In this document: one piece after another, positions 48,441 to 60,419 of the stretch
How positions within the stretch are numbered: position 1 is the first letter of the stretch
Layout of the letters: each line of letters begins with the position of its first letter
NCBI RefSeq assembly: GCF_008831285.2
Contig: NC_045139.1
Location: forward strand, 25,958,412-26,022,411
Length of the DNA stretch: 64,000 bases
DNA from: Nymphaea colorata
Lineage: Eukaryota; Streptophyta; Magnoliopsida; Nymphaeales; Nymphaeaceae
Reading direction: 5' to 3'
Notes under the pieces: model-generated
What the model was told of the DNA's origin: nothing
Databases searched by the model: none
Seen by the model: the letters and a program-made list of their open reading frames with translations, nothing else
Translations under genes and position numbers: made by a program

Positions 48441-50707
48441 TTTGATACTATACCAATCCAATGGACCTTGTGTTGATACCTATTACAGTTTAGAGGATGA
48501 GCGTGTTACATCGTGACAACGATGGGATTTGAACCTCAAACTCCTTAATTTAACTTTTTAATACACATATAAGTAGGCGTTGCATCATTTACTTGCTATG
48601 TACCCCATGCTTTTGCATGTGTGTGTAGGTTTTGCAATAAATTTTATTCTCCCGTCAGGCCTTTGATACTATACGAGTTGTTGGTCTTTTTTGTTTGCTT
48701 CACAAATGCTGAAATTTTGACAATTGTAATTCATTGTTCACTCAGCAATTTCAACAACATACTTAGGATGTTAGAGAATGTAAAGAAACATGCATAACTG
48801 TAACTGTGGCGCTACAGATATTTCCAATAAATTATCTAAGTGTTGTTTTTGCAAACGTATAATTGATTATGGGCATATTTTTGTCGTCCCTTCACTAAGA
48901 GTAGATACACGGCTTAAACCTTACTTTTTAGACGGGCATGATTAGGAAAATGCTTTCAGGGGTAAAACTTTTATGCGTGCCTTCCTTCACCTCCTTTTGA
49001 GGAAGAGCTGAGCGGTGGATTGAGAATAGATAATAAAGCGAACCAAATGCTAGCAAAGTTTAAATAATAACAGTTGAAATTACTAATTAAGTTTGTTGTT
49101 TCTCCTTTCTTAATTGTTTCAACCCATCCACCTTCCCAACATTGATGTGTATCTTTGGACCCAAATAAAACGAACGAATATATATTAGGAAATGGCACAG
49201 CAGGTTTAACTACACATTTCTCAACTTTTTTTGCCTATGATGTCAACTCGTTTCATTATCAAACTTTCAAAACTTATAGCATACTTGGTTGTAACTGCCA
49301 TTAGACAATAAATTGTTCATTTTTCATTTGTTAAAACATAAGCAGTTCAAATTCATTTGAAGTGCCTTCGTTTCATAAATAATAGTCACATGTAAAAAGT
49401 CTAAACATGTAAAGGGTCTAATATGTAGAAGTAAAACAATAAATTCTTAAAGACAGCAATATGCATATACATATATATAGGATTAAGTACCATCTTAATT
49501 TTTTTTATCGAACGAGATTGAATTGTTTGATGGACCTGCACTGTTCAAAAGAAAAAGGAAATGGTGGGGAGCGCTTTGTTTGAATGAGCAAAGTTGTACA
49601 ATGTTGCACACACACACATATATACATACATACACCGGTATGGCGAAACATGTGACAGCAGAATTTTTTTTTTTGCCTATTTTCTCTAGAATTTTGAAAA
49701 AGTTTTGTAAAGTTGTGCATATTTGTTTGTGAATTTTGAAATTTTGCATATTTTTTAGGTAATTTCGATAGTTTTTGTATAATTCTGCATTTTCTTTTTG
49801 TACAATGTTGCGTGCACACACACACACATATATATATAGACTTTTCAAAAGTGGTGTGTTCATACTTGCTCCCTGTTTGACTGTTTCCATACCTATACGG
49901 GCAACTGTGTTTGTGTGACTTCATCCCCAATCAATGAATTGAGTAATTGACACTAAATTATTATTATGATTATATATAGGTTGTCACATCAAAAATAGTA
50001 CTGCTAAGATCAAACGAATACCTGGCTTCTCCCACCAAACCAAAAAAAAAAAACTTTTTCATGTGTGTCATGAAATAAGTGAGGTAAAGCCAATTAGTAT
50101 AGTTGAATTCATGAAAGAACAAGACACATAACACTAGAAGGAAAGATACCTCTGCTCAGATACACAGCGTAGACCCGAGCCAGGAATGTGATGAAAAGTT
50201 TGTGCATACTTCTGTTGAAATTCAAGCTTCTTTTAGTGTAGACATGGTTGACATAAATAGCTAGCATTGGTCCGGGTGGAGGATTGCGGAGGTGTCAGGT
50301 TCAACTTGTAAAGTAGTCTCAACAAGCCTACTTGCACAAATTATTCAACTCACTTCAGCTTAATCGTGTTCATCAACTAGTGGGCACAATTCATGTAATA
50401 TAAGTAAACAGACTTTACATTCCATCAGGAGATATCAAGTAGTAATAAAGACAGAGTTCGGATTCGAGATGCTGCCTTGAACGTGACTTACTAGGGATAG
50501 AGCCCGAGTTCAATGATACATCAAGCTACGCTATATGAGCCATCCTGAGCTTGCCATGACCATGCACTAAGTTCAGTTAGCATAAGTTAAACAGTTTTCG
50601 GTTAGTTTTTTTGGCATCACTACAAATGGCCAGATGTGGGGCTACATGTTAACCATGCTGGTCTGCATGGGTTGTAAATGAAAAATAGACTTAGTCTTGA
50701 GTCTAGT
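48441..50707. other. intergenic DNA, no gene recognised
   Basis: It contains two similar words TACAATGTTGC next to (CA)n(TA)n runs at about 49599 and 49802, about 200 bp apart and probably a diverged local duplication. The 131- and 141-codon minus frames between them owe their length to low-complexity sequence. Confidence 0.45.
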
Positions 50708-50898
50708 CAGGGGTGAAACTAGAAAATTTTCATAAAGAGGACGGAATTAAAGTTTCTATTTTTAACATGGACCAAAATATCATTTTTCAAAATTTTTATA
50801 CAAGACAAGTAAAAATTTTCTAAAATTTATATGAAAATTAAAAAAAAAATTGAGGTGGGACCAGGGCCCATGCGGGGCCCCCTTTGGCTCCGCCCCTT
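50708..50898. mobile_element. diverged hAT-type MITE (GGGGCGGAG family)
   Basis: It starts CAGGGGTGAAACTAGAAAAT and ends with GGGCCCATGCGGGGCCCC and GGCTCCGCCCCTT, the pattern of the right end of the copy at 4253-4458. The flanking octamers no longer match. Confidence 0.6.
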
Positions 50899-51289
50899 AC
50901 TCCGGCCCTATGACCTGACCCCCTTCAATCCAACTGTGTATCCAAGCTCCACCACTCCAAATGGTTCTTTTGGTGATAAGATATATGTTTTAATCAGTTA
51001 TCATTCTTTTTTGATCCAGTTGCTTTTTAATGTGGAGCCGTGGGTTTACTCTTTACTCTTCACTAGAGAAATTACTAATTAGATGCCAGTGAGTGCAGGC
51101 TTAAGCATGAGTTAGGGGCGTATTATAATTGGTCAGCAGGGGGAGAGGAGAAAAAGAAAACCTGTATTCTTATTTGATTCCTATGAGAGATTATAATCTT
51201 TGAGGCAGATTGATGAAACATTAACAAACTATTTTCATTACCAAATGACCTGTGCTAGGTTCATAGGCCATATGAAGTGGGTTGCATGT

Positions 51290-51935
51290 GGTAATACTAA
51301 GTTGACAGTGCACCTTCTCTGTGCGGAGACCCTATGGAGCCCTAGACCCAAGAGACAAGGGGAGGGCTTTTGCCTTTAGGAGGGGCTTCTGCTCACCCAC
51401 AGAAACTATGGCTTGAACTAATCAGCTAGAGTTGAGTATGGTTTTTTAGGGCCGAGCAACAGAGAACATAGTTTTCCCTTTAGATCATTTAGCAAGGAGC
51501 CATAGCCGAAGGTTCTAGGACGTGAAAAAGTGGGGAACCTTGAGCATGTGCGAGATGATAACTCTGCTTCTTTGTCAACAAGGAATGGGATTTAGCCTGC
51601 TTTCCGGACTCGATCGGCCTAGCAATCCCAACCGTCGATCCCGGGAGATGGAGGGGGAGGAGAACTTGGGCATGTCTTTGTCAATGGGGCGCAGTACTGA
51701 TGGCGCTCATATACTGAGTCTTCGGGACATAATAATGGGAGTACCATTAACCTTGTTCCAGAAGTATTCTATATTCATTTCTACCACTTCGGGGACATCT
51801 GCAGAGGGAGGCCCCGACTTTTTACCGCTGTTTGACAACAGGAATCTAACTTTAGAGCCTTCTGTTAAAGATTGATCGCTATCAACTTTGAATTCCCACC
51901 ACAAAGTACTAAAGCCAAAGTTGAGATATTGTTGA
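51290..51935. other. base-balanced block unlike the surrounding DNA
   Basis: About 650 bp have even base content, few A/T runs and long frames on both strands (117 codons plus at 51522-51875, 96 codons minus at 51707-51997). The look resembles plant mitochondrial intergenic DNA, so an organelle-derived insert is possible; I could not match it to any organelle gene. It ends at a (GA)n run near 51951. Confidence 0.3.
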
Positions 51936-52234
51936 CGGGGTTCGCAGTCCGAGAGAGAGAGAGAGAGAGAGGGGAGACACCACCTACTGACAACCAACGT
52001 TATTCTGCAAAAAGGATATCACCAGAATGGATTCTGGGACAGAATTTTTTGTCAAGGAATCTATGATTGCTCCTCATTTCAGAGTGGGCTTTTCACATGG
52101 TTCGCCCGTACATTCCCCCCCCCCACCTTTCTGTTTTCTTCTTTCCTTAAGCATGCCCAGTATTTTCCTGCTGCTCTTTGGTTCTATGCTTTCATTGTAT
52201 GGGAACCTTTAATATATATATATATAAACCCAAT

Positions 52235-52571
52235 GGTGACTCTCCTTAAATCTGCTTAAGGATGTACAGTAACATCAGATTTGGACTGTCCGATCTAAGG
52301 TCGGATGTCCCAGATTACTTCATTCTCTTTCTTCGTTTCCTTTCTCTCTCTCTCTCTCTCTTTCAATCTCTTATCTTCTCTCCTAATAATCTCTCCTAAG
52401 GAGGAGCTCTGCCGGCTCCTCTGTTCTTCTACCCATCGTGGGTGGAGGTTTGCCCTGTAACCTTGACTGGTAGAGGCAAGGGCTTCCCTTGGAAGAGACG
52501 AGATTGATATAGAGCGATGAGTGTTGTGGGTCATTCGATCTAAGATGAGACAGTTCAAATCTGAAGAGTCA

Positions 52572-52573
<2 letters not shown>
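52235..52573. mobile_element. MITE-like element with GGTGACTCT ends
   Basis: GGTGACTCT at the left mirrors AGAGTCACC at the right. Just inside, CAGATTTGGACTGTCCGATCT pairs with a diverged inverted copy (on the other strand CAGATTTGAACTGTCTCATCT). (AT)n runs flank both sides and hide any TSD. A GGTGATTCT start in annexin intron 5 (about 15289) may be a relative. Confidence 0.6.
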
Positions 52574-52626
<53 letters not shown>

Positions 52627-52648
52627 AAAGAGAGAGAGAGAGAGAGCT
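52574..52648. repeat. (AT)n and (GA)n microsatellites
   Basis: About 25 AT units are followed by a GA run, directly next to the MITE's right end. Confidence 0.95.
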
Positions 52649-53904
52649 ATTCTTTAGTTCTGTATTCTTTCCATTAGATGGAAATTGAGTGAGAGGAAAA
52701 GAAAGAGCAATAAACGCAAAAGCCCTTCCTTGCCTTTCGAGTTCTGGGTTTCCATATAATTGATTTGTGATACACAGTTAACTTAGAGTGTCGTATTGCC
52801 ACTATTTGCATTTGCAGTATAGAATATAAAATTGACCACAAGACTTTTATGGGGGAGAGGGAGAGAAAGAGAAAGAGAGAAGGAGAGTTTAACATGGGCT
52901 TTTGAAAATGTGGCGCTTTCTCATTAATGTTAATCTCCGGTACTCAACCTTGTCATTTTCTCTTTGGTTCAAACATGATTATTAATAAATGGATACGGAC
53001 ATCCAATAGGGTTTTCTTACTAAATCTGTGTTATATATATATATATAAAAGGTATGAGGTATCTTGTGCGCCCTTTATAATATTTTGAATGCAATTGCAT
53101 GCAAATATATGGATACAATTTTTTAAACTTAATTTTATGTTCAAAATCATAAGTCAATATGCTGGTCTGAGTTCTCATTCGAGAAGTTAAATTAGGTATT
53201 ATAAAAAGTTACACTTGGTCAGAATCCGTTCCATAGAAATCCTTAATTTAACCAGGGCTCCATACTCAACAGTTTTCTTTATTACTCCCTGAATTTGAGG
53301 GCAGTACTATTGTTGTCAAAATCTTATGCCAGGACCATCCACGAGTACTTCACAGTTGTCAACGCCATGCTCTTCTGCGGCTGCATTTGTTTTCACGAGA
53401 AAGTAGAAATGAACGTCAAGCTGCTTTTCTTGCTGGCCGCAAGCAAGGAAAACGGAAAAGCTGGCTGCGAATGCATGTGTTAGTAGCAAAAAGAAATCCT
53501 GTTAGATCTACCTTTATTTTGAAACTGAACTGTTTGAAGGCTCTGTTGCATTGGTCGGACTGACGGACCAGTTAAAGTCTAGTTGTCCGTTTGATTCTAG
53601 TGATCGCTTTGAACAGAAAGTTGACGACCATAAGAATCAAACCCCGACGACTTTATCATCAAGTTCTAAAACTAGCTGCAGAAAATCAAAACGGGCACAT
53701 ACCCAACGACTTGTATTTCAAATAATTGCCTTTTATGTTATGAATCAGACATTAACATTTTAAATTTTTTCGGTTCTACTAAAATATCAGCCAATGAATG
53801 GCATATAATTGGTTCAAATTAACTACATATCATCGGTCGATTTCTGAAGGCCCCTGGCCGACGCCACATCCGCTAGCTATTGACAACCAAATGCATGGGA
53901 AGAA

Positions 53905-54029
53905 GGAAGGAGAGTTCAGCTTATCTTCCAACCTACTGAATGGTGCAGATAATTGTATGCCATGAGGACCAGATTCCTAACAACTTAGCTTAGAGACCAC
54001 CATCAGTTTGCAGCACTTCATGCATGTTC
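53905..54029. repeat. left part of the interrupted target-site repeat
   Basis: This flank, joined to 60853-60940, matches the uninterrupted stretch 61015-61230. Shared words include GGAGTTCA-CTT, AGATTCC-AACAACTTAGCTT and GCAGCACTT on this side. The copia B element therefore landed in one copy of a local tandem pair. Confidence 0.75.
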
Positions 54030-54464
54030 TGTTGGAGCTTTGCGATGAATCAAGACAGTGACCAAAAGTTGGAGCTTTGCGATGAATCAAGATAGTGACC
54101 AAAAGAAAATACAGAAATCGAAAACCATTCATAGATCCATGTGTTTCATAGGGCGGAAGTAGAACCTGTAGAGCAACCGCCGACTGAATGTCGGCGGCTG
54201 TTGGAAGAACGACTACAGTCCCCATAGAGTCGTTCCCCTGTGGAGGTAGCGGTGGCGGCAGCGGCAATGGGTTTCTCTCCTCAGCCATAGCAGCCCAGTG
54301 ATGGGGACAGGCAATTCACGTATCGCTAAGGGGACTGATTACCCAGATGGTAAAAACTGAATGTGTCTCACTTCATCACAAGACACGAGTATTTATACTT
54401 AAGGGTCCGAAACGGATATGGACCCGTATCGACGCAGGACTATTCAGATGGGGAAATCCCAACA
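54030..54464 (-). repeat. 3' LTR of copia B
   Basis: 435 bp; it matches the other LTR along its full length. The extra 37 bp come from a tandem duplication of GTTGGAGCTTTGCGATGAAT and the bases after it (54031 and again from 54068). On the minus strand a TATAAATA box lies at 54390-54397. Confidence 0.95.
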
Positions 54465-54478
54465 ATCTCTCACTAGTC
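54465..54478 (-). other. polypurine tract of copia B
   Basis: The minus strand reads CTAGTGAGAGATTG and then TGTTGGG. This is close to the AGTGGGAGATTGTTGG junction seen in many plant copia elements. Confidence 0.85.
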
Positions 54479-54661
54479 CAAGTCGATATCAAGGGTAAAC
54501 AAAATGAATGGATTAGCCTTAAAATCCATTCCAAGGTCCCACCTTTGTTGTCTTACAAAACTTCTCAACAAACAAATGAGAATACAAAACAAATAGACAA
54601 CAAACTTAATGAGAATCAACAAACTATATGATCACATTCATAAATATATATAATAGTGTGT

Positions 54662-56368
54662 TTACATTGAATTACACAAACCCATCCTCTTAACATGTTC
54701 AAAAAACATACCAGATGCTAGTGCTTTAATAAGAGGATCTGCAACCATATCTGTAGTCCCAATGTGTTGAATACACACTAGTTGATTCTCTGTCTGTTCC
54801 TTAACAACAAAATACTTAAGTTCCAGATGCTTACAAGAAGTAGTACTTTTGTTGTTATTGAAAAAGGACACTGCAGCTTCATTATCACAGTGAACCTTAA
54901 GTGGTCTATCAATAGATTCTGCTATTTTGATTTTTGAAATGAAGTTCTTTATCCAAATTGTCTGCGATGTAGTCTCATATAATGCAATGAATTCTGCTTC
55001 CATGGTATGAGCAACAGTCACAGTCTGCTTTTTGCTCCCCCATGAGATGGCACCTCCTGATAGAAGGAAAACAAAACCAGTAGTAGACTTTCTACTATCA
55101 GTACATCCTCCAAGATCGGCGTCAGAATAGCCAATCACTTCTAAATGGTCCACCTTGCGATATGTCAACATGTAATCTTTTGTCCCTTGCAAGTATCGCA
55201 TGACTCTCTTTACGGCCTTGCAATGTGCCATGCTTGGATTAGATTGAAATCTACCAAGCATGCCAACAGCAAAGGAAATGTCAGGCCTAGTGCAAATCTG
55301 CGCATACTGCAAGCTGCCAACCGCTGATGCATATGGAATGTTGATCATTTGTGTCTTTTCAAATTCGTTCTTTGGACAATCATTTAGGCTCAATTTATCA
55401 CATTTACCTATGGGTGCCGAAATGGGAGAACAATTCTTCATCCCATATCTCTTAAGTACTTTATTGATGTATGCTGATTGAGAGAGACTTAAAACACATT
55501 TAGATCTGTTTCGACGAATCTCAATGTCGAGAACAAATGAAGCCTCACCCATGTCCTTCATCTCAAAATGAGATGCGAGAAAATGTTTGGTTTCTGTTAG
55601 CAATTGAAGATCATTTGAAGCAAGTAAGATGTCATCCACATATAAATTCAAAATTATGAACTTACTCCCACATGTCTTAAGATACACACATCGATCAATG
55701 ATGTTTTCTGTAAACCCAAAAGTCGTAATGACTTCGGAAAACTTAATGTACCATTGACGTGAGGCCTGTTTAAGTCCATAAATTGCTTTATTAACCTTGC
55801 AAACCAAATGATCTTTACCACTCTCAGAAAACCCTTGAGGTTGATCCATATATACCTCTTCATTCAAATCACTATTTAAGAAAGCCGTTTTCACATCTAT
55901 TTGATGTAGCTCTAAGTCAAAATGAGCTACAAGTGCAAGAACAATCCTCATTGACTCTTTAGCAGAGATAGGTGAATATGTCTCATTATAGTCAACGCCC
56001 TCCATTTGTGTGAATTCTTTAGCAACCAATCTTGCCTTGTATCTCTCTATGTTGTCTTTAGAGTCCCTCTTGGTCTTATAGACCCATTTACACCCTACGG
56101 GTTTAACTCCTTCAGGCAACGACACAAGGCTCAATGTCTGGTTTTTAGCCATAGAGTCAAGCTCTTCTTTCATAGCATTAATCCAGTGTCTGTATTGTTT
56201 GCTTTCAACAGCTTCAATAAATGTGAAATGGTCATCATCAACATCTATGAAATCACTAGGCTCTTGTAGGTATACCACGTAGTCTAATGATATGGCAGAT
56301 CTCTTAGCTCTTGCAGGTCTACGAACAGGTAATTGATTATTTTCAATTTGTATGTCTACATCCTGTTT
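54662..56368 (-). pseudogene. copia B reverse transcriptase and RNase H
   Basis: The open frame 54662-56278 (538 codons) is intact. Its RVT_2 domain runs from the W-NAMKEELDSMAKNQT start through GCKWVYKTKRD, YKARLVAKEFTQ, VKTAFLNSDLNEEVYMDQPQG and the catalytic LYVDDILLAS motif. RNase H follows with GYSDADLGGC-DSRKSTTG, ISWGSKKQ, MEAEFIAL and HCDNEAA, and the frame ends just before the 3' LTR region. The usual opening is cut off: a TAG at 56369-56371 separates this part from the hinge upstream in the same frame. Enzyme motifs look unchanged. Confidence 0.92.
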
Positions 56369-56726
56369 CTATTCATCAGTATGATCTACATTTAATTCAT
56401 CTGGATCTGATGCATTACCTGTATGATTTGCATTCATGTCATCATGAGAGACAACATAATCATACACACTTGTATTCTCTTTAGCAGATCTACTTTCAGT
56501 ATCCTGTATTTCCTCAAAAATGAGGTTTTGTAATGTATCTAGTCCAAATGAGCCATCTTCCAGGAATTTAGCCTTATCTGTTTCCACAATATGTGGTGTA
56601 TCAGATGAACAATAAAACCTATAGCCTTTCGATCTTTCTAGATAACCAATAAAGAAAACCACTGGTTGTTCTATGATCAAAGGCCTTTATGTAAGGGTTG
56701 TATAATTTAGCTTCAACAGGACATCC
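56369..56726 (-). pseudogene. copia B hinge between integrase and RT, frameshifted
   Basis: The frame 56369-56680 carries a Glu/Asp-rich hinge, including FFIGYLERSKGYRFYCSS, where the integrase region passes into the linker. It is out of frame with the integrase part upstream; the two frames overlap near 56680-56700, so one indel lies there. Both limits of this segment are breaks: TGA at 56727 and TAG at 56369. Confidence 0.8.
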
Positions 56727-57848
56727 TCATATGTGCATATAAGAGAGAGAAGGTTTCTTACCTGTCCACAATTTGTAAGGAGTTGTGGGAACAGCCTTAG
56801 TAGGAATACTATTTTGTATATACACTGCTGTCTTAAGAGCTTCACCCCACATGGTTAAAGGGAGAGTGGAATAACTTAACATAGCTCGAACCATTTCTTT
56901 AAGCGTACAATTTTTTCTTTCAGCAACACCATTTTGGTAGGCGCTGCCAGGCATAGTGTATTGAGGCACAATGCCTTCTTCCTTTGGAAATCGTGCTAAT
57001 GGTCCCTCTTTGTGTCCCATCTCAGTAAACCTACCATAATATTCACCACATCTATCTGATCTGACTATCTTGATAACTTCACCGGTTTGTTTCTCTACTT
57101 CTTTCTTATAGTCTTTGAAAACTTGACACACATCGGATTTTTCAAAGATTAAGTAGAGATACAAATACCAAGAATAGTCATCTATAAAGGTGATAAAATA
57201 CTTTTCGCCTGTATAACAAGGAGGAAAATGTCCACAAACATCTGTGTGAACAATTCCTAATCTTTTAGTACATCGCTCGACACCTTCTTTATATATGTTA
57301 GTTTGTTTTGCCTTTATGCAATCTACACATATGCTTTTATCTGTAAAATCAAGAGATCGTAAGATCCCTTCATTTAAGAGTCTCCTTATTCTCTTTTCAG
57401 AGATATGACCCAAACGGTAGTGCCATAGCATGTACGAATCATCCTTTATGGTATTATGCTTATTGCCACTTATACAGTGACTAGAAACCAGCAATTCAGG
57501 AGATTGGATCTTCACATTCAATTTGTATAAACCATCACAAGTAGCAGAACCAATTTCAACAAGATCTTTATAAATGAACATCTTTGAATTCTCAAACTTT
57601 AAGCAGAAATCAAATTTGTCCAATCTTGATACAGAAATTAAGTTTCTACTATATGATGGAACAAAGAAAACATCATGAAGATCCAAAACAAAGCCAGTAT
57701 GAAGCCTAATATGGCATTCTCCTACAGCTTTCACATGTGAGCGCATTTTGTTTCCTGAAAAAATGCTTCTCTCATGTAGTGTTGGTTCTCTTTTGCTCAG
57801 AAAGTCCTGTAAAGAATTGATAATATGCACAATAGCACCTGAGTCAAT
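56727..57848 (-). pseudogene. copia B protease and integrase
   Basis: It begins directly after the amber codon at 57849-57851 with IDSGAIVHI, whose DSG is the aspartic protease active site. GAG-pre-integrase follows ([23 protein letters not shown]), then the integrase core with [32 protein letters not shown] and [22 protein letters not shown]. The three acidic catalytic positions appear present (D in HTDV, D in RSDR, E in AERK). RSDRCGEY has Cys where most copies have Gly. A TGA stands where HIWGC normally has Trp (56727-56729). Confidence 0.9.
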
Positions 57849-58631
57849 CTACCAGCTATTAATAGGAACATGTAACATATTACTTTCAAGTGAAACAAAT
57901 GACATATTACCTTTCTTATCTAACCAATTCTTGTACTTGATGCAGTCTGACTTCTTATGCCCCTTTTTCTTGCAAAAGAAACACTTTATAGGAGCTAAGT
58001 TAGTCTGCGCAGTTTGACTTATTGACTTCTTCTTGGCACTCCTTTTCATTGAACTTTTATTTATGCCAACTTTACCAGCCCCAGAGTGAGAAACAATATG
58101 TGCGGTTTGGAACTTCTCACCCTTCATTCTTTCCTCCTCTTCAACACAGTTAGACATCAATTCATTGAATGTCCATTCAGTATTATGTGTGTTGTAACTG
58201 ATCTTAAAAGGAGTATATTCAGCTGGTAAAGAGGTCAAAGTAAAGAATACCAAGAAAGATTCAGAAATAGTCAACTTCATATCATTCAATTGAGAAACAA
58301 TGTTCCTCATTTCTAACATATGCTGGTGAATGTTACCCCCTCCTTGATATTTCATAGATATTAACTTTGACATTAGGGTACTGGCTTTGGCTTTATGAGA
58401 GCTGACAAACTGAGTCTCAACTGCCAAGAACTCTCTCACTGTTCTACAAGGTGGGATAGCACCACGTATGTTCTTAGCGACCCTTGATTGCAAAAGCAAC
58501 AAGCTTAGTCGGTTAGAACGCTCCCACTTGTCAAAGTACACTGTTTCATTATGTGTACTTTGTGGTGTAAGAGGAGGTGGCTCAGGTCGCCTCAAAGCCA
58601 TATCTAAATCCATATACCCCAATGTAAACAC
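57849..58631 (-). pseudogene. copia B gag
   Basis: The 260-codon frame has a UBN2-type gag body (WERSNRLSLLLLQSRVAKNI, TLMSKLISMKYQGGGNIHQH, NDMKLTISESF) and a CCHC zinc knuckle, C-F-F-C-K-K-K-G-H-K-K-S-D-C, at about residues 215-230, followed by KYKNWLDKKG. Gag packages the genomic RNA into particles. The likely true start is the MDLDMALR methionine at about 58613; Met at 58631 adds six residues. In copia elements gag normally continues into protease in one frame; here TAG at 57849-57851 interrupts it. Confidence 0.9.
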
Positions 58632-59327
58632 AACATTTTATTTCCATTCAACATAATTAGAATCATCAAGTAAAGGGATAGAATTTGAGCCATTAAAATA
58701 AATAGAACCAGACACTGCAGATGACAAAAGACATCAATAAGTTGACATGCATTATATGAGACAAACTATATGAAGAAGTAAACTAAATAAAAGGCTCATT
58801 ATGTTTACTATTTCCAAGACAAATACCAGGAGTCGTTAGGATACTACTTTGGTAATATACCTAATATGCACATGTATTCCGTCTTAACTTTATCTAGTAA
58901 AACTAGAAAATGTAAATTCAAACTATAGTCAAGCATAACATCTTTGGATGTAAAATGACAAAACTATGTAAGAATATATTTTCCTCTTTTACTCTACTCA
59001 TTCTCTTGAACATAACACACTACCTTTGGGTAATTATGTTACTTCAAATGAGAATAAATACAACATGAACACTAATGTGCCTTTAAATCATGTGTAGTCA
59101 CTTTGGTGAGGTATAACATGATTTTATTAATCATAGGCTCTTTACATTAGCGTTATCATACGAACTTTATGATCATGCAACAAAATTAACTTCAGCATAA
59201 TCCTAAATAAAACATGTTATACAAGAATATGTTATAAAATCACATATAAAATAAAATACACATATCATTTCTGCATAATCAACTTAATGCTATCTAGATT
59301 GTTTATTAAAGCTCCATAAAACATAAT
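58632..59327 (-). other. AT-rich distal part of the copia B leader
   Basis: About 700 bp between gag and the repeat array have no frame or structure that I can assign. They are clearly AT-richer than the GC block further upstream. Confidence 0.6.
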
Positions 59328-59408
59328 GAATCGGTCCCGTATCGATCTAAAATGATCGAACCAATTCATTAAACACTGTAAATGGACATGCAACCACATA
59401 AACCGACT

Positions 59409-59624
59409 GAACCGGTGGAAAACTAGATGAACCGGTCCGAAAATGAAAAGAACCGGTCTCAAACAACTCTGAATCAGTTTGAAAAAGCCCGAATCGGTTC
59501 TCAAACTGAATGAACCGGTTTGAAAATCAACCGAACCGGTCCAGAAAAGATCCGAATCGGCCCCAAAAATCCTGAACCGGTCCCTAAAGGTCTGAATCGG
59601 TTCTGAAACAGACCGAATCGGTTC
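59409..59624 (-). repeat. array of eleven GAAYCGGTYY motifs at 20-21 bp spacing
   Basis: The motif starts at 59409, 59429, 59450, 59471, 59491, 59512, 59533, 59554, 59574, 59594 and 59615; steps are 20 or 21 bp throughout. Weaker members lie at 59328 and 59358. Cores such as GAACCGGTCC and GAATCGGTTC are nearly palindromic around CCGG, whereas the 10-11 bp between cores differ from unit to unit. The array lies in the transcribed leader of copia B, just before the GC-rich block on the plus strand. Confidence 0.93.
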
Positions 59625-59635
59625 TGTTTTAAAAT

Positions 59636-60419
59636 TCAGACCGTATGGATACGGGTCCGGTCGGACCCGACCCGATCAAGAAAATCAAAACACGGGCGAA
59701 AGAACGGGCGGGAACGAGAATTTTTTTTTTTAAAATCATTATGGATCCGGGTCATGACCCGACCAGGGTCCGACCCACCCGCTTGATCGCGCGAGCGATT
59801 TCGAGCGTCTTCTCCACCACTCGCCTGCCGAACGGCAGGCGGGCGGTGGTGTGCCACCGGCAGGCCACCCAACTCCGTGGGTGCCGACAGGGCGGCCGGC
59901 CATCGCCCGCCGCGATGGCCGGCCGTCCCCCACCGAAGACCGGCCGGAAACGGCCTTCCCCTTCCCATTTCTCGTTTTCCCCTTTCTTCAGATCTGGCGG
60001 TGGTTACAACAACGGAAACGCCGCCGGCAGGCCACCCATCGGCGTGGATGGTGGCCGGCGGGTCACGCCAGGAGGGCTGGAGGTCGGCCGTCGCCCAACG
60101 GCCGACCGACACACCCCTTATTCCCGGTTTCTGCTTTCTTTTTCCCTTATGTTCGCCCTTTTCTGTCTCTTGTTGCAATAGAAGCGCAGAGGCTTCCATC
60201 ACAACGGAGGGCGACAGATTCTGTCCCAAAGCAGTGGGTGGGTGCTGGCAAGACGCACGTCCGTCTCCTCTCCTTGTTCCTTTCTCTGCGGCTGCAACAG
60301 AAACCCAACGCTTCCGTTGCCCATTCTGCAACAGAGGAAGGAACAGGCACGCCAGTGCCCTCTTCTTCCACGTTTCTGCCCTATTCCTTTGCGTGAAAAA
60401 ACAGTATGCAAAGGGAAAC
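59636..60419 (-). other. GC-rich leader block of copia B with long open frames
   Basis: About 780 bp are very GC-rich and open on both strands. The minus frame 59636-60520 (294 codons) starts inside the 5' LTR, crosses the primer-binding region and ends beside the motif array. Neither strand gives a known domain. CCGGCAGGCCACCCA occurs twice (about 59858 and 60028). It may be captured host sequence or a structured RNA leader; the open frames may simply reflect base composition. Confidence 0.6.
59893..59925. other. perfect 14-bp GC hairpin in the copia B leader
   Basis: CGGCCGGCCATCGC (59893-59906) pairs exactly with GCGATGGCCGGCCG (59912-59925) around a 5-nt loop. In the transcript it would be a very stable stem-loop, of the kind used for packaging, dimerisation or control of translation in retroelement leaders. 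Confidence 0.85.

Noticed and set aside
57849-57851. Programmed stop-codon readthrough between gag and protease
   Set aside because: Two further stops and a frameshift occur in the same element, and this stop lies where relatives have Trp, so random decay is simpler.
59409-59624. CRISPR-like array
   Set aside because: Repeats are only about 10 bp, spacers 10-11 bp, the host is a plant and no cas genes exist; a binding-site-like array fits better.
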